DNA of 64,000 nt from Sporisorium sorghi. Lineage: Eukaryota > Basidiomycota > Ustilaginomycetes > Ustilaginales > Ustilaginaceae. Shown one piece after another: positions 1-8,689 of the stretch. The position numbers and the translations under genes are program-made. The notes under the pieces are model-generated. The model saw only the letters and a program-made list of their open reading frames with translations, was not told where the DNA came from and ran no database searches. The first letter of the stretch is position 1; the number at the start of each line of letters is the position of its first letter. The stretch covers positions 62,001-126,000 of the forward strand of contig JALCCG010000026.1 in NCBI GenBank assembly GCA_023212695.1, written 5' to 3'.

Positions 1-832
1 AATACGATTTAAACTCCGGTTGAATAGGGCCGTAGCTTACCTTGCCATCCACCTGGTAAAACCCTGTCGTAATTCCCCAGGCTCCGATAAACGCATGATT
101 CAATGCCGTCATATCCAAGTCAAGCAGGAGCGGAATTTCATCGGCCTGCCCGTTCCCGTTTGGATCCTTGGTTTTGAATGCCGTTAACACTTCGTGCCAC
201 TCATCCATCGTTTCCGGTACGGACAGCTTTAATTTCTCAAGCCAATCCTCGCGGAGAATGATGCCGTTATAGGTCAGCAAATACTCATCCCCGCGGATAA
301 AAGGAAATACGTAAATGTTGCCGTCGTCTGTCGTTATGAGTTTTTTGTATTCCGGATGCTCGTTTAACAGCTTTGATATATTCGGTGCATGCTCTTCAAT
401 CAGCTCATTCAGTCGAATGATCGTTCCATCCGAAATGGCTTTGTCCGGTCCGCCGGATACATTAGCCCAGCCGTACTCGATGACATCTGGCAAATTGCCC
501 GAGGAGACCATAATATTGAAGGCATCTGCCTCCTGTCCGGCAGGGGGATGCTGAAACTTAAGCCGGGTCCCCGTCAATTTCTCCATTTCCTGATAAGCTG
601 CAATCCCGTTCATATCCTGCATCGTTGCCGATGCGTTGGCGTTAAGAGATACCCAGTACGTCAGCTGTCCCGGATAACCCGGCTCACCCTTTGAAGAAAC
701 ACCAGCTCCTTCCTGCCCTTTTTCGCCCGCAGGATTCTGAGCTCCCGAGCTTTTCCCGCTGCATCCAGCCAGCATGGCTACGATTAATATGAAGATTGCC
801 AGCCTTGTCGCTCGTTTTTGGTTTGTTTTCAA
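1..832 (-). CDS. Extracellular solute-binding lipoprotein of a carbohydrate ABC transporter (C-terminus outside window)
   Basis: This is the substrate-binding lipoprotein of a sugar ABC importer of the LplA/YtcQ type, anchored outside the membrane. I chose the TTG at 832 because AAAGGGAGG lies 9 nt upstream and the nearby GTG runs straight into a stop. The N-terminus is basic, then hydrophobic, and ends in a lipobox (MLAGC at about residues 20-24). A Gly/Ser-rich linker follows, then the binding fold. A Ca-binding-like loop (DPNGNGQADE) typical of these binding proteins is visible. About 277 residues are in the window; the family usually has about 500-550, so roughly half is missing beyond position 1. 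The AraC-type regulator just upstream on the same strand probably controls it. The exact sugar cannot be read from the sequence. Confidence 0.88.
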   Translation of the reverse strand, partial: MKTNQKRATRLAIFILIVAMLAGCSGKSSGAQNPAGEKGQEGAGVSSKGEPGYPGQLTYWVSLNANASATMQDMNGIAAYQEMEKLTGTRLKFQHPPAGQEADAFNIMVSSGNLPDVIEYGWANVSGGPDKAISDGTIIRLNELIEEHAPNISKLLNEHPEYKKLITTDDGNIYVFPFIRGDEYLLTYNGIILREDWLEKLKLSVPETMDEWHEVLTAFKTKDPNGNGQADEIPLLLDLDMTALNHAFIGAWGITTGFYQVDGKVSYGPIQPEFKSY

Positions 833-968
833 ATCACGACGCCTCCCTTTTTCCTGTTTGAATGATCATCCGATTTAACCAAGGACCGAAGTGATCAGCC
901 CTGTTTAAATTCTAGGGTCAAAGCGCCTTCATCGTATACCGTACACATTCATGATCTGTTAACAGAGA

Positions 969-3302
969 TTAAGAATTGAGATGATCATTTCTTAAGGTGG
1001 ATAGTAGAGAATGCAGAGTTTCCTTGTATTTTCCCGGGGTTATTCCTTCATATTTTTTGAATACCCGGATAAAACCCACATCGCTGGTATAACCAACGGA
1101 ACGGGCAATATGTGAAATCGTGTTTTTGGCATCCTTCATCATTTCCTTGGCATGCTCGATCCGAATCTTGGCCAGATAATCCGTCAGGTTGGTGCCGCTG
1201 TTCTTCTTGAAGAAAGCCGACAGGTACGGGGGCGTAATGTTGAATTGCTCGGCGATGGAAGCCAGACTGATCATGGTATCGTTGTGATGATCTTCGATGT
1301 AGATTTTGATTTTTTCCAGCAGCAGTGAAGAGGAATCTCCTCTCTGCTCTCCCACGTACAAGCAGACCTTGCCGAACATCCACTTCACCTCCTGATATAA
1401 CTCTTCCACTGTGCTGCCTTCGGTGATATCCTCGATTGTTTTGCCAGCTGTTCCGAAGATGTCCTCATACTTCAAATTTAAAGCATTGAGCAGTTTGAAC
1501 ATTGTGCTAAGCAGGTTCGCGAAGAGGAGTCTGCCCAGATCCGGTGAGATGGATTTGCCCATAAAATTGTTGCTGTACAGGCACTGAATAATGTCTTGAG
1601 CTTTATCGACATCCCCGCTCTTCATCGCGTTAATGAGCTTGACCTCCGTCTCAATGGGAAAATCATAATACACCTCCGTTTTTTGTTTCATTTCATCATA
1701 GAACAGGATCGGTTTATAGGCTGTAAATATGGAATATTCGAGTGCTTTCAGGCTCTCGGTATAACCGCTGGACAAACATCCGGGACCTGTATGAATCCCG
1801 CTGATTCCGATCGTTGTCACGGTTTTGAAGCGCAGTTCGATGACCTGTTTCACCTGCTCCGCCCATTCAACCAATTCCTCTAGCCCGCACTGCTGAGAGT
1901 CGGGCACGTTTAATATGATAGCAACCAGATTTTTCTCCAGTTCCACCGAATAAGCGGCAAAAGGATGGATTTCCTCCGCTACCTTGCCGGTAACGAACCG
2001 GATCAGTGCCCACTCGCTTTCGCGCTCGTTATGAATAAATCCACTGGCATCCCTGAGCTCGATCAAGGCAACAGCAAACCCCCGCTCCGGAAGCGAGATG
2101 CCCATGAACGCCATGGCATGATCGGACATATCACTTGCGTCCACATTACCCTTCAATAAACGCTGCAAAAAGTTGGAGCGGATGACCGGCGTTTGCCTGG
2201 ACAGCTGCTCCCTCATCTCCGTCTGCCTGCCAAAGGAATCGGCCATCGTCGATTTGATGAAATCATATTCATTGCGAACGGCCCCCTCCCGTGCCGGGTG
2301 CGCCTGCCGAATAAAACGGATAATGTCACGCAGCGGATAATACGCCCGGTAAGTCATGAACGCGCAAGCGGCCACCCCGGCGGCCAGACAGATAACAAGA
2401 ACGCCGGCGGCCATTCTTTTGACCATATTGACCTTCTCCATGAACACTTTCTCGGGCACGATGGATACGTATTCCCACCCGCTTCTCTTCGAGATTGCCG
2501 ACACAGTCATCATCGGATGATCCTCCGGTGTCTTCCCGACTCGGCTGACCGAGGCTGCTCCGGCACTTAAAATAACTTGTCCGCTGGCATCCTTGATATA
2601 TATCGTCCCATGATTTGTCTTCACGATCTCTTCCAGGAGCCCTGTAATCTGTCGTTCGTCAATCAGCATGATTAGCGCACCTTTCGGATGGTTCTTCTCT
2701 CCAAATGGAAGCGTTTGCATATATGTCAGCATCCGTTTCTGATTCAGACCTTTCCCGACTTCCGTCACGGGTAAGTAACGGTTAAAGTGAACGCCGTGCA
2801 GGATATCCGACCGATACTGTTCATAGGTTAGATTTTCATATCCATAAATATCGGAGAACAAAACGCTTGAGGTTGTCTTTAAGGTTGGGCTCAGAACCGT
2901 GTTGCTCTCCCTTAAATAGACATAAAAATCAGTAATAAAGCTGCTGCTGTTGCGGTAACGCTGCATTTCCTGCATAAAGCTGAAGTAATTGTAATGCTCG
3001 ATGCCATTCTGAGGCGAGCCTGCCTTGAGCAGCGCGTCCAGCCTTGGATTCGACGTGATATTCCGGGAAATCAAATGCATCTCATCCAATCGGCCGTCCA
3101 CTACCTGCTTGGCTTGTTCAATCAGCGCCATGTTGCTGTTATTCGCGTTCTCGATCATAATCTTCTCAATACGAGCATACAATCCGCCGAATACAATGAC
3201 CGGGATCAACAGCACGACAAGGTAGGACATGAGCAATGTAACGAACACGGACACGCGATTGGAACGCTCCATTCTTGCACTGGTTGTCGTCAACTTCCCC
3301 AT
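969..3302 (-). CDS. Membrane-anchored AraC-family regulator with extracellular sensor domain
   Basis: 777 residues. One transmembrane segment at about residues 18-40 and a second at about 298-322 enclose an extracytoplasmic region of roughly 255 residues, as in Cache-type sensors. A cytoplasmic middle part follows, then a C-terminal double helix-turn-helix of the AraC/XylS type (about residues 668-770, with IAEQF and HIARSVGY recognition-helix contexts). Proteins of this build sit next to lipoprotein sugar-binding genes in Paenibacillus and are thought to sense oligosaccharides directly across the membrane. The next gene downstream is such a lipoprotein, 136 nt away on the same strand. The start at 3302 has GGAAGGAATGAGG upstream. 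No separate kinase is present, so one-component transmembrane signalling is inferred. Confidence 0.9.
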   Translation of the reverse strand: MGKLTTTSARMERSNRVSVFVTLLMSYLVVLLIPVIVFGGLYARIEKIMIENANNSNMALIEQAKQVVDGRLDEMHLISRNITSNPRLDALLKAGSPQNGIEHYNYFSFMQEMQRYRNSSSFITDFYVYLRESNTVLSPTLKTTSSVLFSDIYGYENLTYEQYRSDILHGVHFNRYLPVTEVGKGLNQKRMLTYMQTLPFGEKNHPKGALIMLIDERQITGLLEEIVKTNHGTIYIKDASGQVILSAGAASVSRVGKTPEDHPMMTVSAISKRSGWEYVSIVPEKVFMEKVNMVKRMAAGVLVICLAAGVAACAFMTYRAYYPLRDIIRFIRQAHPAREGAVRNEYDFIKSTMADSFGRQTEMREQLSRQTPVIRSNFLQRLLKGNVDASDMSDHAMAFMGISLPERGFAVALIELRDASGFIHNERESEWALIRFVTGKVAEEIHPFAAYSVELEKNLVAIILNVPDSQQCGLEELVEWAEQVKQVIELRFKTVTTIGISGIHTGPGCLSSGYTESLKALEYSIFTAYKPILFYDEMKQKTEVYYDFPIETEVKLINAMKSGDVDKAQDIIQCLYSNNFMGKSISPDLGRLLFANLLSTMFKLLNALNLKYEDIFGTAGKTIEDITEGSTVEELYQEVKWMFGKVCLYVGEQRGDSSSLLLEKIKIYIEDHHNDTMISLASIAEQFNITPPYLSAFFKKNSGTNLTDYLAKIRIEHAKEMMKDAKNTISHIARSVGYTSDVGFIRVFKKYEGITPGKYKETLHSLLSTLRNDHLNS

Positions 3303-3653
3303 ACCCTCATTCCTTCCGGTTTAAATGGTTATGTATCTTCCGTACTTACATTAATTACATCATACTGTTTTTATTTAACATGAACAGGCCATCTTCAAAA
3401 ATGTTAATCGATCACGAATTTGTATCATGCTCGGAGACTTCAGCCTCCACTAAGGCCACAACGAAATTTCTCCACCATGCTGTGCTCATCAGAGGCGATA
3501 ACGCCAATCCATGAGATGAATTAGCCTCATCGAAGTGTGGTGTGTCCTCTGATTGCTCAGCGGTTCAACATTCTCAGCGGCCGCAAGAACAACGCCAAAA
3601 AAAAGGAACGCCTCCATAGAGACGCTCCTTTTTGGGGTTCAATCCGATTCAGC
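3303..3653. other. Intergenic region between AraC-type regulator and SDR gene
   Basis: About 350 bases. The left part should carry the promoter of the regulator gene, but I see no convincing -35/-10 pair. The right part holds the terminator of the SDR gene. No convincing coding sequence: open frames here lack ribosome sites and family features. Confidence 0.5.
3597..3636 (-). terminator. Intrinsic terminator of the SDR gene
   Basis: Inverted repeat with AAAAAGGAGCG / CGTTCCTTTTT-type arms (two imperfect pairs), followed on the minus strand by a run of T. It lies just after the stop of the short-chain dehydrogenase. Confidence 0.7.
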
Positions 3654-4403
3654 TTAAGGCTCATAGATCATTTTGCGGGTCATGCCCCCGTCAACGACAA
3701 GATGCGCACCTGCCACAAAGTCATTATCCGGATCGGTGAAATAGAAACAGGCTTTGACAATATCAGCAGGAACTCCCACCCGCCCCGCCGGATGCTGCTT
3801 GTGGTCCTCCGAGCGAAGATTGTCATAGCTGCCGGTCTCAATCCATCCCGGACTAATGCAATTCACCCGAATCCGATCAGGTCCAAGACTAATTGCCATC
3901 GCATGACTCAATGCAACAATGGCTCCTTTGGAAGCCGCATAGGCTTCTGAATTCGGCTCGGACATGATGGAGCGTGTGGAGGATATATTGACAACAGCTC
4001 CGCCTGCACCCGACTTTTTCATATATAATGCGGCTTCACGCGTCGCAAGAAAACAGCTTCTGGCATTGGTATTCATGACATCGTCCCAATCCTCAACAGA
4101 CAGCTCATAGGGAGATTTCCAGCGGGATACTCCTGCATTGTTGATCAGGATGTCGATCGAACCGCCATGTTGAACGGCTTCTGCCATGAGGCGTTTAATA
4201 TCTTCTTCCTTTCGTACGTCACAAGGGATGAAGACCGCCTTCAGTCCTTGTTCCGTCAAGGAGTGTGCCGCCAGGCTTCCCTGCTCCTCGTTAAAGTCGC
4301 TTAATATGACTCGCGCTCCGCTTGCAGCATAGGCTTCCGCCAATCCGCGGCCTATCCCATTGGCAGAGCCCGTAATCACGACTGTTTTATTCTCAAAATT
4401 CAT
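3654..4403 (-). CDS. Short-chain dehydrogenase/reductase (SDR), glucose 1-dehydrogenase-like
   Basis: 249 residues, the usual length for a classical SDR. Seen in order: the Rossmann glycine motif TGSANGIG near residue 11, NNAG near residue 88, the catalytic Ser in ISSTRS, and YAASK with catalytic Tyr and Lys around residues 154-158. The enzyme should oxidise or reduce a hydroxyl/carbonyl group with NAD(P)H in the cytoplasm. An acidic residue (SDF) at the end of the second beta strand favours NAD over NADP. GGAGGAGCTGCGA precedes the ATG. It has its own terminator and appears monocistronic. The substrate is unknown; glucose dehydrogenase-like is only the nearest family label. Confidence 0.88.
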   Translation of the reverse strand: MNFENKTVVITGSANGIGRGLAEAYAASGARVILSDFNEEQGSLAAHSLTEQGLKAVFIPCDVRKEEDIKRLMAEAVQHGGSIDILINNAGVSRWKSPYELSVEDWDDVMNTNARSCFLATREAALYMKKSGAGGAVVNISSTRSIMSEPNSEAYAASKGAIVALSHAMAISLGPDRIRVNCISPGWIETGSYDNLRSEDHKQHPAGRVGVPADIVKACFYFTDPDNDFVAGAHLVVDGGMTRKMIYEP

Positions 4404-4472
4404 TCGCAGCTCCTCCTTCTTCTCCTACATTATATACCACAGGAGGAAGCTGACTAAAATCAAGTCCGACAT

Positions 4473-4889
4473 TTATTTAGGATGCTCATAACCCCGCACC
4501 ACGCCGAGATGTGCCTTCGGGTGCCGTGCAAATCCGTAATACCGGGTACCTTGGAAACGCAGTAGCCCCTCGTCGCCTTCCGCACACATGCCGAATTCTT
4601 CACCGTTTACAATAAACTCCATCCGATCTCCGCTCTCAACTTCAAAAGTAAGATAATAGGTGGTACGAGTACGGCTCGACATCGTATCATCTGTCTGCTG
4701 CGTGTGTTTCACTTCCGTTCGCTTGCTCACAATTTTGGAATCAACCGATAGCAAAGGCTGTCGGTTATTCTGACTCCACTGCAAGATTCCCTTACCGGCC
4801 GACAGCAAAATGATCCCGATGACGACGATGAAAAACACGGGCATTACGCTGCCGAAAAAATCGAACATCCAATCTGATCCCGATCCCAT
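4473..4889 (-). CDS. DUF2500 domain-containing membrane protein
   Basis: 138 residues from the ATG at 4889, which has GGTGGAGGGGGG six bases upstream. The frame stays open to a TTG at 4943, but that start would add a polar His/Gly-rich stretch and has a weaker context. One transmembrane helix at about residues 12-34 is followed by a cytosolic or extracytosolic beta-rich domain. The pattern of a conserved TTYYLTFE segment and a later GDEGLLRFQGTRYYGF segment identifies DUF2500. Function is unknown in the family. It stands alone between the SDR gene and a small Cys-rich gene on the same strand. Confidence 0.8.
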   Translation of the reverse strand: MGSGSDWMFDFFGSVMPVFFIVVIGIILLSAGKGILQWSQNNRQPLLSVDSKIVSKRTEVKHTQQTDDTMSSRTRTTYYLTFEVESGDRMEFIVNGEEFGMCAEGDEGLLRFQGTRYYGFARHPKAHLGVVRGYEHPK

Positions 4890-5011
4890 ACGGCTCCCCC
4901 CTCCACCTTGTCTTGAAATATGTATATGCTCCTTCTTGGACAATTTAACTCATATGTCGTGGAAAGTTTGATTGAAATTTTAAAGAACTTGTCCCTTTCT
5001 GAAAACGCCAA

Positions 5012-5053
5012 AAAGAAGCTGGTCTCTGCTCTTGGTCAGCTTTCAGCTTCTTC
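5012..5053 (-). terminator. Terminator of the Cys-rich small gene
   Basis: AAGAAGCTG / CAGCTTCTT arms with further inner pairing, followed by a T run on the minus strand. Confidence 0.65.
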
Positions 5054-5106
5054 GTGGGACTCAAACACCCTGATCTATTCATTTTCCTTCTCATCGCCAT
5101 TCACAT

Positions 5107-5289
5107 TCAATCGTAAGCCAATCTCAGCCATTTTGTTGTCTCTTCTTGTCCTGTCATTTCTTGATCCTCAGGTATCAGTTCCCGTTCATTCCAGCATGCC
5201 AGGCATTGTTCCTCCGTATCGCATAAACACGCATCATCACAATGGTAACACAAGCGGAGGAAATTTATCGTCACTTGATCGGTATGCAT
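5107..5289 (-). CDS. Small Cys-rich hypothetical protein
   Basis: 60 residues from the ATG at 5289, which has AGAAGGGA seven bases upstream; an upstream extension to 5379 has no ribosome site. The N-terminal half holds six cysteines in about 20 residues (CYHC...CLC...CLAC), an arrangement that could bind Zn or form a small Cys knuckle. The rest is acidic and ends in WLRLAYD. There is no signal peptide, so it is probably cytoplasmic. I do not recognise the family. A strong hairpin terminator follows it, which supports a real, separately transcribed gene. Confidence 0.55.
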   Translation of the reverse strand: MHTDQVTINFLRLCYHCDDACLCDTEEQCLACWNERELIPEDQEMTGQEETTKWLRLAYD

Positions 5290-5395
5290 ATGAATCGTTC
5301 CCTTCTCTAACATAATGGAGTATCTAATTACATCTTTATAGTAGCATAGATATTCACTTTTTATTGTGATTAATTTCACAATGTAGTGTCAATAA

Positions 5396-5441
5396 AATAA
5401 GGCTGTACCGGATCTGACTCTCTCAACAAGGTACAGCCTTT
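5396..5441 (-). terminator. Terminator of the BNR-repeat lipoprotein gene
   Basis: Perfect 11-bp arms AAGGCTGTACC / GGTACAGCCTT, followed by T-rich sequence in the minus-strand direction. Confidence 0.8.
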
Positions 5442-5470
5442 ATTCAGTAACTTATAATAGCAAATTCAGA

Positions 5471-6775
5471 CTATAAACCCTGCCAGGTTTCACCACCGTC
5501 ACTGCTTTTCATGAGTCGGGAGCGCTTCTTGTCGGTGGTTTCAATCAGCATCCAGCCTACATCAGAGGAGGTAAACTGCAATTTCACCACGTTAGGATAC
5601 TTGGCTAGATTATCTGCCAGTAACTTGCTTCTCGGGAATGGCTTCCAGGTTTTTCCTAAATCATTCGAATGATACACAATGCCGTTAACCATACGCCAGC
5701 CGTCATGAAGCCGACGGAAGACAGGCTGGATAGTTCCCTTACCGGCATCTCCCGTCATCGGGAATGACACCAGATTCCACGATTTTCCGGTATCTCCCGT
5801 GAAGTATCCCATGTAGCTCGCCTGATTATCCTTTACGCAGGTAACCGGAATATATACTTCGCTACCGCTGCCGCCTCTTCCCAGTAACTTAGGCGCCCCG
5901 GCGTAAACCGAACCGCACGGGTCAAGAAGCTTGCTCTTGAACACTTGACCCGAAGATTTCCACTTCTGACCACCGTCACGAGTAATATACAGCTTCGAGG
6001 ACTGCATCTCCCGAATGGTAGCAAATCCGACCAGCGAATCCGTGAACGTTAAACCGATGACTGATCCTGTTCGCGGAATGACGCTGCCTGGGACACGCGA
6101 AGTAGAATACTCCGTATTCTGCATGACCTCATCCCATAAACCGCCATTGTTGCTAGTGTGGAACAGGGATTTCTCCTCAGAGCCCCGGGATATGTCGCCT
6201 TTTGCCATGATCCATCCCTGCTGTGATGAAACGAAGGACAGTGCAGTGACAACGCCTGTCTCGGGCAGCGACGAGAGCTTCCAGCTGTCACCGCCATTGG
6301 TTGTATTCAGCAGAATGGTTTCCGCTGATCCCTGCTTGTTTCGTATAATCCAGCCATGATCCTTATCCGCAAACACGATGTCTTTGCCATACTCCAGCTT
6401 GTCAATGAATTGAACATTGGAGGAAGGTGAAATATCCACCCACGTTTCACCATAATCTTTAGTTTGGTAAAGACGAAGCTCGGTGTTCGTTATTCCCCAT
6501 GCAATTCCCGTTGACTCACTTAGGAGATGGAAGTCCGTCAACCGTGTATGTATCTGATATTTACTTTTTTCCTCAGGGGCCTTCATGGCCGTATCCGGCG
6601 TTACTAATGTGATGGTCTGACCTTCTTCTTCATCTTCAACCGATTCAGGAGGACCTTCCGGTGTAGAAGGTTGCTGTTGCTGCTGTTGTTTTATCGGTTC
6701 TGAGGTACAGGCTGCTAACATAACTGCCATCATTGCCAGCATACTGAGCCAGAATATAAAACGACTTGATCTCAA
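5471..6775 (-). CDS. Lipoprotein with Ycf48-like/BNR (Asp-box) beta-propeller repeats
   Basis: 434 residues from a TTG start with GAGGAGG upstream. The signal peptide ends in lipobox LAAC (Cys at about residue 23). A poly-Gln and acidic linker follows, then at least six Asp-box type repeats of the form S/T-x-D/N-G-G-x-x-W (for example TNGGDSW, TRDGGQKW, SSDGGETW). These repeats form a beta propeller related to Ycf48 and sialidase-type folds. It should be a cell-surface binding or scaffold protein. No catalytic set for a sialidase is apparent. It is monocistronic with its own terminator. The ligand is unknown. Confidence 0.85.
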   Translation of the reverse strand: MRSSRFIFWLSMLAMMAVMLAACTSEPIKQQQQQQPSTPEGPPESVEDEEEGQTITLVTPDTAMKAPEEKSKYQIHTRLTDFHLLSESTGIAWGITNTELRLYQTKDYGETWVDISPSSNVQFIDKLEYGKDIVFADKDHGWIIRNKQGSAETILLNTTNGGDSWKLSSLPETGVVTALSFVSSQQGWIMAKGDISRGSEEKSLFHTSNNGGLWDEVMQNTEYSTSRVPGSVIPRTGSVIGLTFTDSLVGFATIREMQSSKLYITRDGGQKWKSSGQVFKSKLLDPCGSVYAGAPKLLGRGGSGSEVYIPVTCVKDNQASYMGYFTGDTGKSWNLVSFPMTGDAGKGTIQPVFRRLHDGWRMVNGIVYHSNDLGKTWKPFPRSKLLADNLAKYPNVVKLQFTSSDVGWMLIETTDKKRSRLMKSSDGGETWQGL

Positions 6776-7204
6776 GAATTCTTCCTCCTCATATTTCGAT
6801 GTGCATGTTGCAAATCCGCTTTTTCGACATTATAACATATTCCATCCAGCTGATAAGTAAAGAACTGACTTGCAAAATTTACAATACTGTAGCTTTTTAA
6901 TAGATTCACTCTCATATTCGGGTAGGTTAATCCATAGTTAGACATCAAAAAAACCCTATCGTGATTCATACGTTAAGGGGGTTTTAATTTACAAATATAA
7001 TGCTCGCCCATTTCGAGGGTTCTTGATAATCACCAGGTTTATGAACCAGAATCGTCCGATTTGTTATGTATTCGCCTGACCACCATGTGAAACGACTCGA
7101 GCTTTCTAGAGATACCTTCCTTTCTAACCGGAAGGGATATTAGAAGAGAGGTGGTTATGAAGTATCACCTTAGAGGTGTCTAGATGCAGGATAGAATTTG
7201 GATC

Positions 7205-7234
7205 TTCTATTGTGAATTTTTCATATGATGAAAT
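7205..7234 (-). repeat. Intergenic repeat copy A (ISSYEKFTIE-type motif)
   Basis: One of three near-identical 30-bp segments, core TTCTATTGTGAATTTTTCAT. Read on the minus strand it encodes ISSYEKFTIE, followed by DPNSILHL. The other copies are at 8646-8675 and 12688-12717. Origin unknown: it may be a decayed small-gene family or a conserved DNA element. Confidence 0.7.
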
Positions 7235-7285
7235 AAAATGAAATTGTTGATTACTGTTGTTGTTTTCATTCCTTATTTTCACGCA

Positions 7286-7325
7286 TAAAAAAGCAAGCTG
7301 ATTTTGTATCGAAATCAGCTTGCTC
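7286..7325 (-). terminator. Terminator of the MarR/oxidoreductase operon
   Basis: 13-bp arms AGCAAGCTGATTT / AAATCAGCTTGCT, with a T run (TTTTTTA) in the minus direction. Confidence 0.85.
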
Positions 7326-7359
7326 AAGGATTTATATATTAAGATATATCCTGGGCTGA

Positions 7360-7995
7360 TTAAGCCTCGGATATGACCGTATAGCGTTCATTGAGATGCT
7401 TAGGCAACTCAATTTCATCCAATACCGCAATCGCGTAGTCCTCATAGCTGACATAACTTTGACCGCTGGAATTGACAATGACATGATCCTTACCTTCTTG
7501 ATAGCTTCCTGTCCGCTGACCATTCGGATTAAAGAACGCTGCCGGACTGAGATATGTCCATTTCACATCTGAAGAATTCTCCAGGTCTTTCAGGTTCTCT
7601 CCTGCATGGAATGCTGTCGGATAGTATTCCTTAGGAAAATCAGGTGTTTCCATCAGTCGTGTGGTTTTGGCTTCATCAACAAACAGACTTCCGGCTCCTC
7701 CCACCACGATCAGTCGGGTATCGGCTCCTTTCAGAGCATTTATCAGCACGCGTCCAACTTCAATATATTGAGTTTCCTGTCCAGGCGCTGCGCCAAATGT
7801 ATTCACTACCACGTCGAAGCCTTGAAGATCGGCATCGGTTAAATCCAGCACGTTCTTCTCCAGGATGTTAACACTGGAATCGGTAATCCTGGAACCATCA
7901 CGAACAATTGCTGTTACTTCATGTCCGCGTGCTTGCGCTTCCTTGAGAATCAAATTTCCTGCTTTACCTGTTGCACCGATAATACCAATCTGCAT
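7360..7995 (-). CDS. NAD(P)-dependent oxidoreductase, atypical SDR (YwnB/NmrA-like)
   Basis: 211 residues from the ATG at 7995, with AAAGGAG nine bases upstream; a longer frame to 8028 has no ribosome site and would overlap an operator-like palindrome. The N-terminus shows the atypical SDR dinucleotide motif GATGKAG at about residues 7-13. The sequence keeps an NAD(P)H-binding fold but no YxxxK active site, as in SDR_a5/NmrA-like proteins. These can be reductases or redox-sensing proteins. It lies 52 nt after a MarR regulator gene on the same strand and ends in a terminator, so the pair forms an operon. A redox or electrophile-stress role is inferred from this pairing. Confidence 0.85.
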   Translation of the reverse strand: MQIGIIGATGKAGNLILKEAQARGHEVTAIVRDGSRITDSSVNILEKNVLDLTDADLQGFDVVVNTFGAAPGQETQYIEVGRVLINALKGADTRLIVVGGAGSLFVDEAKTTRLMETPDFPKEYYPTAFHAGENLKDLENSSDVKWTYLSPAAFFNPNGQRTGSYQEGKDHVIVNSSGQSYVSYEDYAIAVLDEIELPKHLNERYTVISEA

Positions 7996-8015
7996 GATGA
8001 ATCGCTCCTTTATCA

Positions 8016-8030
8016 ATTGTATATGCAAAT
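8016..8030. promoter_or_regulatory. Candidate second MarR operator
   Basis: ATTGTATATGCAAAT is a near-palindrome resembling the perfect site at 8501-8514. It sits between the MarR gene and the oxidoreductase start, so binding could set the ratio of the two products. Inference from sequence similarity only. Confidence 0.5.
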
Positions 8031-8047
8031 GAGAAGGTGAAAAAGAG

Positions 8048-8485
8048 CTACAGTTTTCCCTTTTTCAACATTTCACTGGACTCATGGAGAAGTTTAGTTA
8101 GTTGTTCGCTATGTTCCTTCCCCAAAATGGAAGCATATTGTCCGTACAGCTGTTCAAAATATTGGTTCAGCTCCTTATATAGAGCTTTACCTTCCTCTGT
8201 TAAGAAAATATGCGTTTCCTTCCATTCGGACTTGCGTTCAACTAAATTCTTCTCTTCCAGCTTATCAATGAATCGGGTGCTTGTGGATGGAGCAATCGAT
8301 AACTTATCACATAACTCTTTCTGCGTGATTCCTGGGTACTGGTGTACCACCACCAACACATAGGAGTACGTTGGCGATAAGTCGGCTTTTGCAAAAGCAT
8401 CCTCCGCCATCTTTGTCATAGAACGTGCAAACCGATTCGATGTAAAAAACAAGCATGAGGTCAAAATGGAATCATCTATGTTCAT
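8048..8485 (-). CDS. MarR-family transcriptional regulator
   Basis: 145 residues from the third ATG of a GTGATGATGATG series, chosen because GAAGGG then lies about 8 nt upstream; starts at 8488, 8491 or 8494 (GTG) add only Met residues. It has a typical MarR winged helix: ITQKELCDKLSIAPSTSTRFIDKLEEKNLVERK, with the recognition helix around residues 60-75 and a wing with DKLEEKNLVER. The family binds short palindromes as a dimer and is released by small molecules or oxidation. A perfect 14-bp palindrome (8501-8514) directly ahead of its ribosome site suggests autorepression. One Cys near residue 11 and one in the winged helix could sense thiol stress, but this is not shown. Confidence 0.88.
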   Translation of the reverse strand: MNIDDSILTSCLFFTSNRFARSMTKMAEDAFAKADLSPTYSYVLVVVHQYPGITQKELCDKLSIAPSTSTRFIDKLEEKNLVERKSEWKETHIFLTEEGKALYKELNQYFEQLYGQYASILGKEHSEQLTKLLHESSEMLKKGKL

Positions 8486-8500
8486 CATCATCACCCTTCA

Positions 8501-8514
8501 TTTGTATATACAAA
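8501..8514. promoter_or_regulatory. Palindromic operator upstream of the MarR gene
   Basis: Perfect 14-bp palindrome TTTGTATATACAAA just upstream of the Shine-Dalgarno of the MarR gene. Size and place fit a MarR dimer site. Confidence 0.7.
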
Positions 8515-8645
8515 TTATCACATTGCTATCTTTATGTCAACATCTTTATTTTAGTAAGTTTATTGGTTCATGTTTACCTCCTACACCAACTGAGATGCAA
8601 ATTGAATAAAGTATGAGCATGCATGAAATATATACTATTTAACTC

Positions 8646-8675
8646 TTCTTTTGTGAATTTTTCATATGTTGAAAT
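8646..8675 (-). repeat. Intergenic repeat copy B (ISSYEKFTIE-type motif)
   Basis: TTCTTTTGTGAATTTTTCAT core; encodes IISTYEKFTKE on the minus strand, followed by ELNSI. It ends about 15 bp before the truncated imine-reductase relic begins. Confidence 0.7.
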
Positions 8676-8689
8676 AATCATCCGATCTA

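Larger units (their letters stand above)
6776..7359. other. Long intergenic region with repeat copy A and a terminator
   Basis: About 580 bases, AT-rich. It contains weak hairpins near 6950-6985 and 7100-7135, repeat copy A (7205-7234), and the terminator of the following oxidoreductase gene. Short frames exist but lack ribosome sites; the only peptide-level signal is the ISSYEKFTIE-like segment encoded on the minus strand by the repeat. Confidence 0.6.

Noticed and set aside
6772..6969. 65-codon minus-strand frame upstream of the BNR lipoprotein
   Set aside because: It overlaps the ribosome site and start of the lipoprotein, and has no site of its own.
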